Below are positions 20,206 to 30,000 of a stretch of 38,631 bases of DNA, in pieces. The notes beneath the pieces were generated by a model. It was not told the DNA's origin. It saw nothing but the letters and a program-made list of their open reading frames with translations, and searched no databases. Origin of the DNA: Candidatus Saccharimonadota bacterium (GTDB taxonomy: Bacteria; Patescibacteriota; Saccharimonadia; Saccharimonadales; Saccharimonadaceae); assembly GCA_016196195.1 (NCBI GenBank), contig JACPYF010000027.1, positions 1-38,631 on the forward strand, in the 5' to 3' direction. Position 1 is the stretch's first letter; each line of letters begins with the position of its first letter. The position numbers were made by a program, and so were the translations under genes.

Positions 20206-22728
20206 CTACACTATTTTAGCACTTAGCTTTTTTTTGAGAGCTTGCCCGATTTTGTCGACAATCTTGCTGGCTGCGTCTCGTGTAATTGTTTTTTCATGAT
20301 CAGTCAGATAAATACGGAAGGTCATATTTTTGACCCTTGAGTCGTGTGGGTGATACACACCTATCGGCTCAAGCCCCCATTCCAGCTCAACTCCCTTTAG
20401 AACTTCGTCGTACATGGCGTTCCACACCTGAGCAAAGCTAGCCTGCTGCTTGACTTGTACGGTGATGTCCTGAGTAGTCCCTGGGTATTTGCTTAGTGGC
20501 CTATAGCTTGTACCTTTCGTTAAGTTAACGGCTTTTAGAATATCTTCGGTTCCAAGCTCGCAGCCTGCTACTGTATTTGGTAGTTTCAAGTTTTTTATAA
20601 CCTGTTGACGATATTCGCCAACAATACCGATAAATACCCCAGAGTTCTTTTCAGTTATATACGCGCTGCGCTGATAATCAAAAGGAGCAGTCACTGGATA
20701 GTCGGGTTTCTTATCTATTGCTGTGTACTCAAATAATAGACCGAGGCACTTAGCCAAGAAATCTAGTTGACTTCTGACGTTGTAAAAAGCTGAGCTTTTA
20801 GATGATTTTTTGTTTGCATATACCAGTGCGGTCATTTCTAACTCGCCGGGCAGACCTTCATCGTCTTTTCCGTGCACTTTGTTGTGAGTCTTGTTGATTT
20901 CGAACAAACTAAACTCGCCATAGCCGGCTTTGATATTAGGATGAACAAGTTCTAGCAGGCTCGGCGTTAGCGTTTGGCGATAATATTGGAGTTTCGGACT
21001 AATAGCATTTGTGATAGCAAACGAGTTAGTAGTTTTTTGGCCTACAGCCTCTAGGAGGTTACCGTGCACAAAACTGTAGCTCAATATGTCGTTAGCTCCA
21101 GCACGGGCTAATATGCTACGAATATTTTGCTGCAAACTCTCTAGATCAGACGGACCCGTAGCTACAAATGACCGGCTTGGCAGGCTAGGGCTGATTTCAT
21201 CGTAGCCGTTTATACGACCAATTTCCTCTGAAATGTCTTCGGGAATTTTGATATCTGCTCGCCAATATGGAGCTACTATGTCCAGTTCGCCATCATCAGT
21301 TTTTGTTTTGCCTTTGCCGCAAAACATTTCAACTATAAACTCGGCATTTTTTAATGTTTCGTACATGTCCTCAATAGTTAGATTTGTGCCGAGGATCTGG
21401 TTGATTTTTTCTGCCTTTACTTTGATCTTTGAACTTTTTTGCTTGCCCGGATACTCTTCAACGACAGCGCTGGCGACTTCTGCGTCTGTCAAATCTGCCA
21501 GCATAGCTACGGCTTGTGACAAAACTGGCGCTGTTTGCTCGGGTGACTGGCCTTTGGTAAAGCGCGTGATGGCGTCAGTGAAAATACCGTGGCGCATCTG
21601 AGTGCCGCGCAGATTGTACAAGTTAAAGCTAGCGCTCTCTAGTAAAATATTCTTTGTGTTGTCGTCTATAGCCGTTGATGAGCCGCCCATGGCGCCGGCA
21701 AGGGCAACTGGCGTCGCACCGTTGGCGATAATGATGTCTTCTTCAGCTAATATGACATCTCTGCCGTCTAGCAATTTTAGTTTTTCGCCCTTTTTAGCTG
21801 CACGTACAATGACCTCGGCCTTACCGCCGTTTAACTTGGTAAATTTGTCGTAATCAAATGCATGCAGTGGTTGACCAGTTAACGCCATCAAGTAATTTGT
21901 AACGTCCACGATAGGGCTGATCGGCTTTATGCCTACTCGTGCCAGCCAGCTCTGGATTTGAATTGGCGTTTCGGCTATTGCACGGTCAGTACTGAGCACG
22001 ACCGCCTGGTAACGACTGGAAAGGTCAGGGGCTTTGATACTGACTTTCAGTGGTGAAGCAGAAGAAGGCGTGCGCTTGATGTTGGTTTTTGTATCGAGCA
22101 GCCAGTCTGGAGTTTTGAACTGTTGGTTAGTTATTGCAGCGATTTCACGAGCTAGTCCGATGATACCAAAACAATCTGGTCGATGAGTCAGCGATTTGTT
22201 CTCGATATCTAACAGGTAATCGTTTAGTTTGTATGCTTCGGCAAAGTCATCGCCAGGCTTGGCGTTTACATCTATTTCTAATATACCTTCGTGGCTGTCG
22301 CCGATAGCAAGTTCCTTTGCGCTGGCCAGCATACCGTTGCTGATAACTCCGCGCAGTTCACGCGCACCTAATACAAATGGCTCGTCATCGTCAAAGCTAG
22401 TAGGCACAGTAGACTTTGGCGGTAACCAGGCAACCAGCAGGCCCTTGCGAACATTCGGTGCACCACACACAACCTGGACTAGTCCATCACTATCACGCTT
22501 GACGCCCTTTGCTTTACCACCGTCATCTACCTTGCAGACATGCAACTTGTCAGCATTTGGGTGATTCTCGACAGAAACGACTTTGGCAACAATTATCCCC
22601 TGGTACTTTTTACCTAGATCTATAACTCCTTCTATTTCAACTAGTCGAGCGCCCACCAAAGTAGCAAGCTCATCGACCGGAAGGTTGATCTTTGTGTATT
22701 GCTTTAGCCAATTTACAGATACTATCAT
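20206..22728 (-). CDS. pheT: Phenylalanine-tRNA ligase beta subunit
   Basis: 840 aa; MIVSVNWLKQYTKINLPVDEL; tRNA-binding, B3/B4 and FDX-ACB-like regions; next to pheS. Confidence 0.97.
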   Translation of the reverse strand: MIVSVNWLKQYTKINLPVDELATLVGARLVEIEGVIDLGKKYQGIIVAKVVSVENHPNADKLHVCKVDDGGKAKGVKRDSDGLVQVVCGAPNVRKGLLVAWLPPKSTVPTSFDDDEPFVLGARELRGVISNGMLASAKELAIGDSHEGILEIDVNAKPGDDFAEAYKLNDYLLDIENKSLTHRPDCFGIIGLAREIAAITNQQFKTPDWLLDTKTNIKRTPSSASPLKVSIKAPDLSSRYQAVVLSTDRAIAETPIQIQSWLARVGIKPISPIVDVTNYLMALTGQPLHAFDYDKFTKLNGGKAEVIVRAAKKGEKLKLLDGRDVILAEEDIIIANGATPVALAGAMGGSSTAIDDNTKNILLESASFNLYNLRGTQMRHGIFTDAITRFTKGQSPEQTAPVLSQAVAMLADLTDAEVASAVVEEYPGKQKSSKIKVKAEKINQILGTNLTIEDMYETLKNAEFIVEMFCGKGKTKTDDGELDIVAPYWRADIKIPEDISEEIGRINGYDEISPSLPSRSFVATGPSDLESLQQNIRSILARAGANDILSYSFVHGNLLEAVGQKTTNSFAITNAISPKLQYYRQTLTPSLLELVHPNIKAGYGEFSLFEINKTHNKVHGKDDEGLPGELEMTALVYANKKSSKSSAFYNVRSQLDFLAKCLGLLFEYTAIDKKPDYPVTAPFDYQRSAYITEKNSGVFIGIVGEYRQQVIKNLKLPNTVAGCELGTEDILKAVNLTKGTSYRPLSKYPGTTQDITVQVKQQASFAQVWNAMYDEVLKGVELEWGLEPIGVYHPHDSRVKNMTFRIYLTDHEKTITRDAASKIVDKIGQALKKKLSAKIV

Positions 22729-23735
22729 GCGAACTTCCTCAAAAATGCCAATTTACCCGACTCGAAATGGCGTAGGTCCTCGATATTGTATTTGAGCATG
22801 ACTAGACGTTCAACTCCACCACCCCAAGCAAAACCACGATATTTTGCGGGGTCGATACCAGCTTCCTTCAGCACGTTAGGGTGTATCATGCCGCAACCTA
22901 ACATCTCGAGCCATTCGCCAGGCTTGCCGCCTAATGCTGCCGGTTTTTCGATTGCAAATTCTAAGCCAGGCTCAACAAATGGAAAATAGGCAGGTTGAGT
23001 CTTGGTTTTTAATTTTTGTCCGTAATACGTTTCAAAAAAGCTGCGCAGTGTACCGAGCATTTGGCTCATGTTGGCGTCGCTAGAAACAAATACACCTTCA
23101 ACCTGGTGAAATGTATGTTCATGAGTTGCATCAACGTCTTCGTTACGAAATACTCGGCCATAACTAATAGCAGCAATCTGGCCGCCATTTTCTAGCTCAT
23201 TTTTACCAGCCTTTAGTATGCGGTTTTGCATCGTGCTGGTATGCGCAGGAGGAACCAGCCCCTCGGACGTGCGAAAAGTATCATAACCATCACGAGCCGG
23301 ATGGTTCTCGGGGAAATTCAAACTAGTGAACATATGATAATCATCGTCTAGCTGTCGTGACTGTACGGCGTTAAAGCCCATGCGGGTGAAAATATCGACT
23401 ATGCGAGCTATCTCGGTGTTTAGCGGGTGGATTGTGCCCTGCTGGGTATGTAGCAGATCAGGTAGCGGTGAGTTAACATCGAACGGCGCGGTGACATCTA
23501 TCGGTTCTAGATTAGCTTGGGCTAAAGCTTCTTCTCGCTCGGCAACAGCTTCTTCTAGGTTCTTTTTCAGGGCATTGATCTTTTGACCATAGGCGGATCG
23601 TTCGCCTGCCGGCAATTTGGGTAGCTGGCCATATAGTTTTTTTAGATCACTTGATCTCAAGACTTCCCGTGGTGAAGTTGACCCGATAATCAACTGAGTC
23701 AGTTTCTTTTGAACATTTTCGACAGAATCACTCAT
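22725..23735 (-). CDS. pheS: Phenylalanine-tRNA ligase alpha subunit
   Basis: HTSTMQNRILK; FHQVEGVFVSSDANMSQML; WLEMLGCGMIHPNVLKEAGIDP. Confidence 0.97.
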   Translation of the reverse strand: MSDSVENVQKKLTQLIIGSTSPREVLRSSDLKKLYGQLPKLPAGERSAYGQKINALKKNLEEAVAEREEALAQANLEPIDVTAPFDVNSPLPDLLHTQQGTIHPLNTEIARIVDIFTRMGFNAVQSRQLDDDYHMFTSLNFPENHPARDGYDTFRTSEGLVPPAHTSTMQNRILKAGKNELENGGQIAAISYGRVFRNEDVDATHEHTFHQVEGVFVSSDANMSQMLGTLRSFFETYYGQKLKTKTQPAYFPFVEPGLEFAIEKPAALGGKPGEWLEMLGCGMIHPNVLKEAGIDPAKYRGFAWGGGVERLVMLKYNIEDLRHFESGKLAFLRKFA

Positions 23736-23753
23736 ATACTGCTAGCTAGTATA

Positions 23754-24644
23754 TCAGTTTGACAGTTTAGATTCGAGTGTTTTTTGAGTAGCGAGTAACT
23801 CTTGGTACGTAGGCTTAAATAATCTGATGTATTCTTTGTCCGTTACCAGCAACAGCGCCTTGTCATTTTGAGCCTTTAACTCTAACTGAACCGCATTGAC
23901 AGTAGCCTTGTCGCCAGCTTCAACGGCTGTAGCCCACTTTTTGTATGCGCTTGCTCTGTCGCTGAAGGTCTTGGCCAAGCTCTGCTGTAATGCAGCGATT
24001 TGATCAGGTGCATCCATTTTCTCGATTTGATCAGCAAAATTTTGATAACTGCCACCAACCGAACGAATGCTCAATGTATCGCTAGGGTTTATCCTGGCTA
24101 TCAAGGCCGGTTCTTGTAGCATAATCGCAGCCACATCATCATCAAATTTGATCAGTTGGCCTAGTTGTACCGTGTAGTTGTCTAGGGATTTATAGTAAGA
24201 TTTAACGATTTTTTGTGATTTGTCTGCATCGACGTATTTTGCGTTCAGACTACCGACGAATAAGGTGTTTTCCAGCGAGGGCTGAGCTTGCTCACTGATG
24301 TAAATAGTACTGAGAGACGAATCTATGTTGCGGTTATTGAGGACTGTGCTAGGCTCTAACGTTTCAAGTGGCTTATCGAGCTTTTTGATCTGTGCATATG
24401 CCAAGCCACGATAGTTGTCGGCCAGTCCTCCGGCCGATCCAATAATCGCCGCCACAAAAACAGCGATCAATACAAGAATACCCAGCACCGTCATTGCTAC
24501 TGTCACCCAGATCGTTTTTTTGCTAGGTGGTTCTTTGGGCTCGGGCTTAACAACAAAAATATCGTCACCAGAAGGCGTGGTATTTGATTGACTGCCGATT
24601 GGAGGCGTGTTGTTATCAACTTTCTGTGGGTCCATGTTGTTCAA
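23754..24644 (-). CDS. Hypothetical membrane-anchored protein
   Basis: 296-aa ORF with one N-proximal TM segment. Confidence 0.7.
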   Translation of the reverse strand: MNNMDPQKVDNNTPPIGSQSNTTPSGDDIFVVKPEPKEPPSKKTIWVTVAMTVLGILVLIAVFVAAIIGSAGGLADNYRGLAYAQIKKLDKPLETLEPSTVLNNRNIDSSLSTIYISEQAQPSLENTLFVGSLNAKYVDADKSQKIVKSYYKSLDNYTVQLGQLIKFDDDVAAIMLQEPALIARINPSDTLSIRSVGGSYQNFADQIEKMDAPDQIAALQQSLAKTFSDRASAYKKWATAVEAGDKATVNAVQLELKAQNDKALLLVTDKEYIRLFKPTYQELLATQKTLESKLSN

Positions 24645-24667
24645 ACTGCTTATGTCTTGTAGTCAGT

Positions 24668-24898
24668 TTAGCCGATTCTGAACATTACGACAACAGTCGC
24701 AATGACCGACAAGATCAATAGAATTGCTATTATCAGACCTGCTGGTCGAGTTTGATGCGCGTCCTCATACATAGTGGATTCAACTTCCTCTGCGCGGATA
24801 TCCTGAGTTTTGAGCTTTCCCTTTAGGTCGGCAGCTATCTTTTCCTGATACTGCGATCTACGTTCGTCTCGGTTTACAAATAATGCCATTACCCCCAT
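24668..24898 (-). CDS. Small hypothetical protein with C-terminal TM
   Basis: 76 aa, AGLIIAILLILSVIATVVVMFRIG. Confidence 0.6.
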   Translation of the reverse strand: MGVMALFVNRDERRSQYQEKIAADLKGKLKTQDIRAEEVESTMYEDAHQTRPAGLIIAILLILSVIATVVVMFRIG

Positions 24899-24904
24899 TT
24901 TAGC

Positions 24905-24935
24905 ACGAAAAACCCGCCAGGTTTGGGCGGGTTAA
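24905..24935 (-). terminator. Rho-independent terminator for the aquaporin gene
   Basis: Minus strand AACCCGCC-CAAACCT-GGCGGGTTTTT. Confidence 0.9.
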
Positions 24936-24955
24936 ACGTAAACTATTGGCTAGTT

Positions 24956-25720
24956 CTATTTGCTGTCTACATCACGACGTAGATAGTCGTAGACAAAGAA
25001 TCCGATAGCAGAACCGATCAATGGTGCAATAACTTGTACCAAGACTGCGTACCATAGCGCGTCGCTACCTTTTAGGTTTGTGAAGGCCTGTAGGCCTACT
25101 GCGACAGCTGGGTTCAATATAGCTGTTGAGCCTGCAATGATCAGCCCAAGGAACAAACCACCACCTACAGTGTAGGCTGCAGCGAAACGTTCTTTGGTTT
25201 CACGTAGCGCACTTGCGACTGCAAAACCAAATACTGACATACCTAGGACGCTAGCCCAGAATGCATACCATTCTTTACCACTAGTTACTTGTGTTGCAGC
25301 AAACAATTCAGGTTTTTGAGCCTGGCCGGTTAACTGGTTAGCAACTGGGTTTTGGCCGCCTAGCAGTGCGTTCAGTGCTGCAAATGCTAGCATTGCACCT
25401 AGAACCTGGAAAATGATGTATCCAACTGCTCTTGCAGTAGGAATCTTTTTTGTTGCCCAGGCACCAAATGTGATAGCTGGGTTAACGTGTGCACCTGACA
25501 AGTTACCCACAGTTAGCACTATTGCGGTAAGAGCAAACAATATGAAAATTGGCTGACCTTGCGTAGAAATGACTATTGCTGCTAATAGGAATGTTCCGAT
25601 TAGTTCGCCGAATAGCGCGCCAATTGGTGCATTCATAATCATGTCTGAGCTTGATGAGCTAGCGTTTACACGTTTTGTTACAGTTGTTGTTTTCTTTGTA
25701 CTGGCTTTTTTAGTTGCCAT
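24956..25720 (-). CDS. MIP-family aquaporin/glycerol facilitator-like channel
   Basis: NPA motifs: GAHVNPAITFG and STAILNPAVAVG; ATG 25720 preceded by GGAGGGATT. Confidence 0.93.
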   Translation of the reverse strand: MATKKASTKKTTTVTKRVNASSSSSDMIMNAPIGALFGELIGTFLLAAIVISTQGQPIFILFALTAIVLTVGNLSGAHVNPAITFGAWATKKIPTARAVGYIIFQVLGAMLAFAALNALLGGQNPVANQLTGQAQKPELFAATQVTSGKEWYAFWASVLGMSVFGFAVASALRETKERFAAAYTVGGGLFLGLIIAGSTAILNPAVAVGLQAFTNLKGSDALWYAVLVQVIAPLIGSAIGFFVYDYLRRDVDSK

Positions 25721-25788
25721 AATCCGGTAATCCCTCCGTTTATCTGCTTTATGGAGGTAATTGTACATAAGTGTTGATTGGTTTGTCA

Positions 25789-25819
25789 ATCCGCCTCCGC
25801 CAGCTGGCGGATGGCGGAT
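25789..25819. repeat. GC-rich near-palindrome
   Basis: ATCCGCCTCCGCCAGCTGGCGGATGGCGGAT with perfect core CCGCCAGCTGGCGG. Confidence 0.85.
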
Positions 25820-25871
25820 GTTTGCATAACACCTACAAATAGTTTATGATAATTGTAGAAAAGAGAGATTT

Positions 25872-26351
25872 ATGGACAGCGAACTATTACAACTAGATTC
25901 ACCTTTCGCTAACTTTACCAGGCGAACATTTATTGGCGTTGTACTGACGGCCATTGTTGCTGGTATTGTGACATTGGTCTTGACTATTGCAATCGACAAA
26001 GTCGTTTTGCAGCCCGTTATGTGTAGTGAGGCGGCAAGCTGCACGCAAAGCGCGAATGTTTCATTCCATATAGCCAGTATCATAGCGGCTATACTGGCTG
26101 TCGTCATGTTAGTACAGGCCTCGGTCTATAGACCGCTACTGGTTGGTCTTGCGGTAACTATCAGCTTGTGGAGTATATACGGTGCGTTCCTTAGCAAGGT
26201 CGCCTGGCCTATTCAGCTTTTGCTTTTGACTATCCTCAGTATCCTGGCTTACTTGGCCTTTACTTGGATTTTACGAACTTATAACCTGATCGTGGCACTA
26301 GTTGCAACGGCCTTGCTAGCAGCGCTTGCGCTACTAGTCACCAATCTTTAG
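25872..26351 (+). CDS. Multi-TM hypothetical membrane protein
   Basis: 159-aa ORF with several hydrophobic segments; 3' end overlaps convergent rmuC. Confidence 0.7.
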   Translation: MDSELLQLDSPFANFTRRTFIGVVLTAIVAGIVTLVLTIAIDKVVLQPVMCSEAASCTQSANVSFHIASIIAAILAVVMLVQASVYRPLLVGLAVTISLWSIYGAFLSKVAWPIQLLLLTILSILAYLAFTWILRTYNLIVALVATALLAALALLVTNL

Positions 26352-27401
26352 TTTACCGCCGTCAGATTTGCCGGCTGATAGTTGTGATTTGCTGGATATC
26401 TGGTCAGCTACCTTGGTTAATGTTCTGTGACGAACACCCTCGACTTCATGAAAAGTTTTTTGCGCCGTATCTATCTGAGTACCTAGTCTTTGAACGTGAT
26501 CGCCAAACTTTACGTATTCATCTTGGAACTTTGAGACCAAACCAAAAATCTCTTGTAGATTCTTTTCGTATCCAAAGTTTTTGTAAGCCTGCATGACGAG
26601 TCGCAGTACCGCGGTAAACCCAAACGGACCAGCCAAGATAACTTTGCGCTGATTACAATATTCATTTATCTCTGGTAATTTCTCATAAATAAAACTAAAG
26701 ATCATTTCGTTAGGTATGAACATAACGACGAAATCAAGTGTGTTGTCCTGAGGATTTATATAATCTTTTGATGTGACCTCTTTGACCTTTGTCTTGATTG
26801 AGTCCGAGAACTTCTTTAGTATTTGCTTGCGCTCTTGTGGCGTTTTTGAATTTTGATAGGCAATTAGCTCGTCAAACGGGAACTTGGCGTCAACATTTAG
26901 TTTTGAGCCGTCAGGTAGTAGGATCGTGAAGTCCGGCCGGCCAGCGGCTGTTGTATTTTGTTTTACAAAATTTACCTTTTCAACGAAACCAGCTGCTAGC
27001 AGTAGATCTTCGGCGATCTGCTCCCCCCATTCCCCGCGAAGGCGGTTGTTCGATAATAGGTTCTTTAGCCCATCGGTTGAAACTTGCAGACCCTCAGTAA
27101 TCTTCGCAGTATTAACTAGTTGCTCACGAATCGCTGCGTTTTGTTCTTTCAAACCGCCGACTTCTCGGCGGCTGCTATCTAGTTGTTTTTCTAGATTTTT
27201 AGTTATTTCGGCCAGTAATTTCTGATTATCAGCCAATATACCCTTAACACCAGACTCGATCTCGTCTTTGCTGCCTTTTCGCTTGTCTTCGTTTGCTGTA
27301 GCCAGTTGCAATAGCATTTTTTGTCCTACAAAATATATCGCCGCAACAATGGCAATCACTGCAAAAACAATTAAACCTACGATGATGCCCAAGTTATCCA
27401 T
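26334..27401 (-). CDS. rmuC: RmuC family protein
   Basis: RGEWGEQIAEDLLLAAGF; RPDFTILLPDGSKLNVDAKFPFDEL; VVMFIPNE. Confidence 0.93.
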   Translation of the reverse strand: MDNLGIIVGLIVFAVIAIVAAIYFVGQKMLLQLATANEDKRKGSKDEIESGVKGILADNQKLLAEITKNLEKQLDSSRREVGGLKEQNAAIREQLVNTAKITEGLQVSTDGLKNLLSNNRLRGEWGEQIAEDLLLAAGFVEKVNFVKQNTTAAGRPDFTILLPDGSKLNVDAKFPFDELIAYQNSKTPQERKQILKKFSDSIKTKVKEVTSKDYINPQDNTLDFVVMFIPNEMIFSFIYEKLPEINEYCNQRKVILAGPFGFTAVLRLVMQAYKNFGYEKNLQEIFGLVSKFQDEYVKFGDHVQRLGTQIDTAQKTFHEVEGVRHRTLTKVADQISSKSQLSAGKSDGGKLKIGD

Positions 27402-27425
27402 ATCTCTATTGTAACAAAGTCAAAG

Positions 27426-27905
27426 CTACGTTTTGGCTGTTTTAGTTTTGGTTTTCGTGAGGTACCAAAGTGCTCCAAACGTCGCAAATATAAATCCACC
27501 TGCAACGTCTACGGGTGTATGGACAAGCGCCAGCACTCGGCCAAGCGCAACTATAGCTACTAGAATGAATAGCAAAATAGCAATGTTCTTTTGCTTGGTC
27601 TCGAACCAAACTGCGTAGGCAATTGCAGATGTAAATAACACGTGATCAGAGGGAAAGCCTGCATTGTCCAAATAAGCCGCCTTGGCTGCAACACCCATCT
27701 CGACGAACGGTCGAGCTGCATCGGGCTGCCAAAAACTGGCGACCAATTTAGCTGCCAAGACAGCAGTTAGGCCCGCCATAATTATCCGTGCGTACGCCCG
27801 CTGACGGTTGGAGCCCTTGGGTAGTTTAAATACCAGCACATAGGCGCCTATAGCTGCAATGATCGGCACCAGGCCATCAGCTATAAAGCGAATCATAATA
27901 TCCAT
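27426..27905 (-). CDS. PAP2-superfamily membrane phosphatase
   Basis: AGFPSDHVLFTSAIAYAV and GRVLALVHTPVDVAGGFIF. Confidence 0.82.
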   Translation of the reverse strand: MDIMIRFIADGLVPIIAAIGAYVLVFKLPKGSNRQRAYARIIMAGLTAVLAAKLVASFWQPDAARPFVEMGVAAKAAYLDNAGFPSDHVLFTSAIAYAVWFETKQKNIAILLFILVAIVALGRVLALVHTPVDVAGGFIFATFGALWYLTKTKTKTAKT

Positions 27906-27925
27906 GTACTATTATTTTATGTCTT

Positions 27926-28294
27926 TTAGTTCATTCGCGCTAGCCTAGAATCTATAACTTTCTGGATTTTTTCATCTGACCAACCGCGATTTTTTAGCTC
28001 GTCTTTGATCTTGCCAGCCATTGCTGTGCGAAAATCCTCGCGAGTTTTAAAACCGTGCTTTTTGAGCACTTGGTCAAAATCTGATGTTTTCAACTCTTCT
28101 CGCAGTTGATCAGTCGAAATACCTAGTATACTGGCGTGCAGCTCAAGTTTTCGGTCGTGTCGGCGGGTTACCCGCTCTATCCTAGATTCACTACGCGACC
28201 CCGAACCGCTGGTTGCCGAGGCAAAGCTACTATTACCTATGGTCAAAACCGTCACGATCAGCAAGCTGACTAGTGTTTTGGTTGCTATTTTCAT
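27926..28294 (-). CDS. Small secreted helical protein
   Basis: Signal peptide MKIATKTLVSLLIVTVLTIGNSSFASA plus LGISTDQLREELK-type helices. Confidence 0.65.
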   Translation of the reverse strand: MKIATKTLVSLLIVTVLTIGNSSFASATSGSGSRSESRIERVTRRHDRKLELHASILGISTDQLREELKTSDFDQVLKKHGFKTREDFRTAMAGKIKDELKNRGWSDEKIQKVIDSRLARMN

Positions 28295-28389
28295 ACGTAC
28301 TCCTCTCTTAATTAAATAAGACTGGTGTACATTTAATTATATAGGTGCAAGCTTAAAGAAAGCTTGTGCACTTTGCAAAAAATAGTGTT

Positions 28390-28929
28390 CTATAGAGGGT
28401 TGGTGGAGCTTGGTGGAGCTTGGTCGTCAACCGGTTCGGCTGGTGAATCCTCGACAGGTGCGACTGGGTTAACCATCGGGTCAACTGGCGGTTGAGGTAT
28501 TTCTTCTGCTGGAGCGGCTGGCGGTACGTCTGGCGTAACTGGCAGCGGTGGCAAAGAATTAATAGCTTCATCTACTTTGTTAAAGTCGTCTTGTGGGATT
28601 TGGTCAGCTGAGGCTGAATCAGTTATAGGCTCTGGGGTGTCGGACGTTGCGGGTGGTGTAGATACCTCGTTATTAATAGGTGGCAGTGGTGCGATGTCTT
28701 CGATTGGAGCTGGTGTGTCAACGCTAGGGGCAGGATCAGGTGCGGGCGAGTCCATAGCGGGTGAGCTAGAAAAACTAGATACCGGCGCTGGATCGCTAGC
28801 TGGCGGCACATTTGAGCTTGTGCCCGGCTGCACTATTGGAGCTGGCGTGTCTGACTTTTTGCCACCAAAAAGTTTCGCCCAAAAGCTTTGTTTTTGTTCT
28901 GGTTGGGGTGTTTGTGATGATGAATCCAT
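28390..28929 (-). CDS. Pro/Ala/Asp-rich low-complexity protein
   Basis: 179-aa ORF; composition strongly biased to P, A, S, D. Confidence 0.6.
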   Translation of the reverse strand: MDSSSQTPQPEQKQSFWAKLFGGKKSDTPAPIVQPGTSSNVPPASDPAPVSSFSSSPAMDSPAPDPAPSVDTPAPIEDIAPLPPINNEVSTPPATSDTPEPITDSASADQIPQDDFNKVDEAINSLPPLPVTPDVPPAAPAEEIPQPPVDPMVNPVAPVEDSPAEPVDDQAPPSSTNPL

Positions 28930-29021
28930 AATATTAACAAGATATCAGATATGAAACAAAAGCACAAGCTTTTAACATAATAGTTACCGAACAGCTATAA
29001 AAAGTATAGTAAAATATAAAT

Positions 29022-29321
29022 ATGCACGTAGAGAGCCGAAAAAATAGCATATCGATCGCTTCTGAGATCATCGGGCACAAGTGGACAGCCGAAATATTGT
29101 ATGCGCTGAGCCTTAGTCCGCAACGTTTCTGCCAGATACAACGCTCTGCAGGCGGCGTTAATCCTCGCACATTATCGGCACGTTTGGACGACCTAGAAAA
29201 GGAAAAGATTATTTCTCGTCAGCCCATGCAGGACTGCGCTGGTGATCAATACCAGCTAGAGAAAAAAGGCCTGGACCTACTGCCCGCCATAAGAGCTATG
29301 ACCGATTGGGGTAAAAAGTAA
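29022..29321 (+). CDS. HxlR-family winged-helix regulator
   Basis: IIGHKWTAEILYALSLSPQRFCQIQRSAGGVNPRTLSARLDDLEKEKIISR. Confidence 0.88.
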   Translation: MHVESRKNSISIASEIIGHKWTAEILYALSLSPQRFCQIQRSAGGVNPRTLSARLDDLEKEKIISRQPMQDCAGDQYQLEKKGLDLLPAIRAMTDWGKK

Positions 29322-29322
29322 T

Positions 29323-29952
29323 CTAGCTAAACCTTGTTAGATGTATTCCACACTCCATCTTTTGATCTGGACCTTTTGTTGGATCTGAATAATTCATATT
29401 TTTTGGATAACCAGAAAGTTTAAAAAAATCATCAACTTCTTGTGCTGTGACATCTAACACGGGGTTTATGGCCAAAAATGAACCTCGGCGCTCTATATAT
29501 GACATTGCCTCTCTTTCAACCGTTTGGTCGCGCATTACGCCGAATAGTACTGCCTCTGGCTGATAACGATCAACCACTTCCCTTTGAAATAATTCGACTT
29601 TCCTAGCACGCAAAGCTTCCGCATCATGCACCACCTGGATATGATCACCGTGAACAGCTAAATTCAGATCAAAAACACCTTCATACCATTTGGCTAGCGT
29701 CTTTGTTTTATCGGTTTCGTGGCCCATGCGTACTGTGACCACCTGAATACCAGGGTCAACTTCACTGATAAATTTTAGCATCAGCGGTGAAGTTAGTCCG
29801 AAAGCCGTCGTAGCGATCAAGCCATCGCCAAACCTCTGCCTAGCCCAAGCTATCCTTTCTATTGGATCCATCTGCTCCAGCTCGATATTGAACTGATCTA
29901 AATCATAATCCGTAAACTCGATCTCTGGTTTTGGTAGTGTTTCTGTTGACAT
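29323..29952 (-). CDS. cysH: PAPS reductase-like (CysH family)
   Basis: ATTAFGLTSPLMLKFI PP-loop-like region and C-terminal MECGIHLTRFS; lacks paired-Cys Fe-S motifs of APS reductases. Confidence 0.8.
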   Translation of the reverse strand: MSTETLPKPEIEFTDYDLDQFNIELEQMDPIERIAWARQRFGDGLIATTAFGLTSPLMLKFISEVDPGIQVVTVRMGHETDKTKTLAKWYEGVFDLNLAVHGDHIQVVHDAEALRARKVELFQREVVDRYQPEAVLFGVMRDQTVEREAMSYIERRGSFLAINPVLDVTAQEVDDFFKLSGYPKNMNYSDPTKGPDQKMECGIHLTRFS

Positions 29953-29958
29953 GAAAAT

Positions 29959-29987
29959 ATCCTTTCTCCAACAATCGGAAAAAGGAT
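29959..29987 (-). promoter_or_regulatory. RBS-sequestering hairpin (riboswitch expression platform)
   Basis: Minus strand ATCCTTTTTCC-GATTGTT-GGAGAAAGGAT: 11-bp stem with one wobble enclosing the cysH SD. Confidence 0.75.
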
Positions 29988-30000
29988 CCTGAGGCGACTC

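Noticed and set aside
28398-28426. Short tandem repeat TTGGTGGAGC
   Set aside because: About two 10-nt copies at the 3' end of a low-complexity Pro-rich gene; expected from composition.
28353-28954. ORFs 28353-28571 (-), 28577-28954 (+) and 28623-28811 (-)
   Set aside because: Alternative frames of the low-complexity Pro-rich gene; the 28390-28929 frame has the sensible start and composition.
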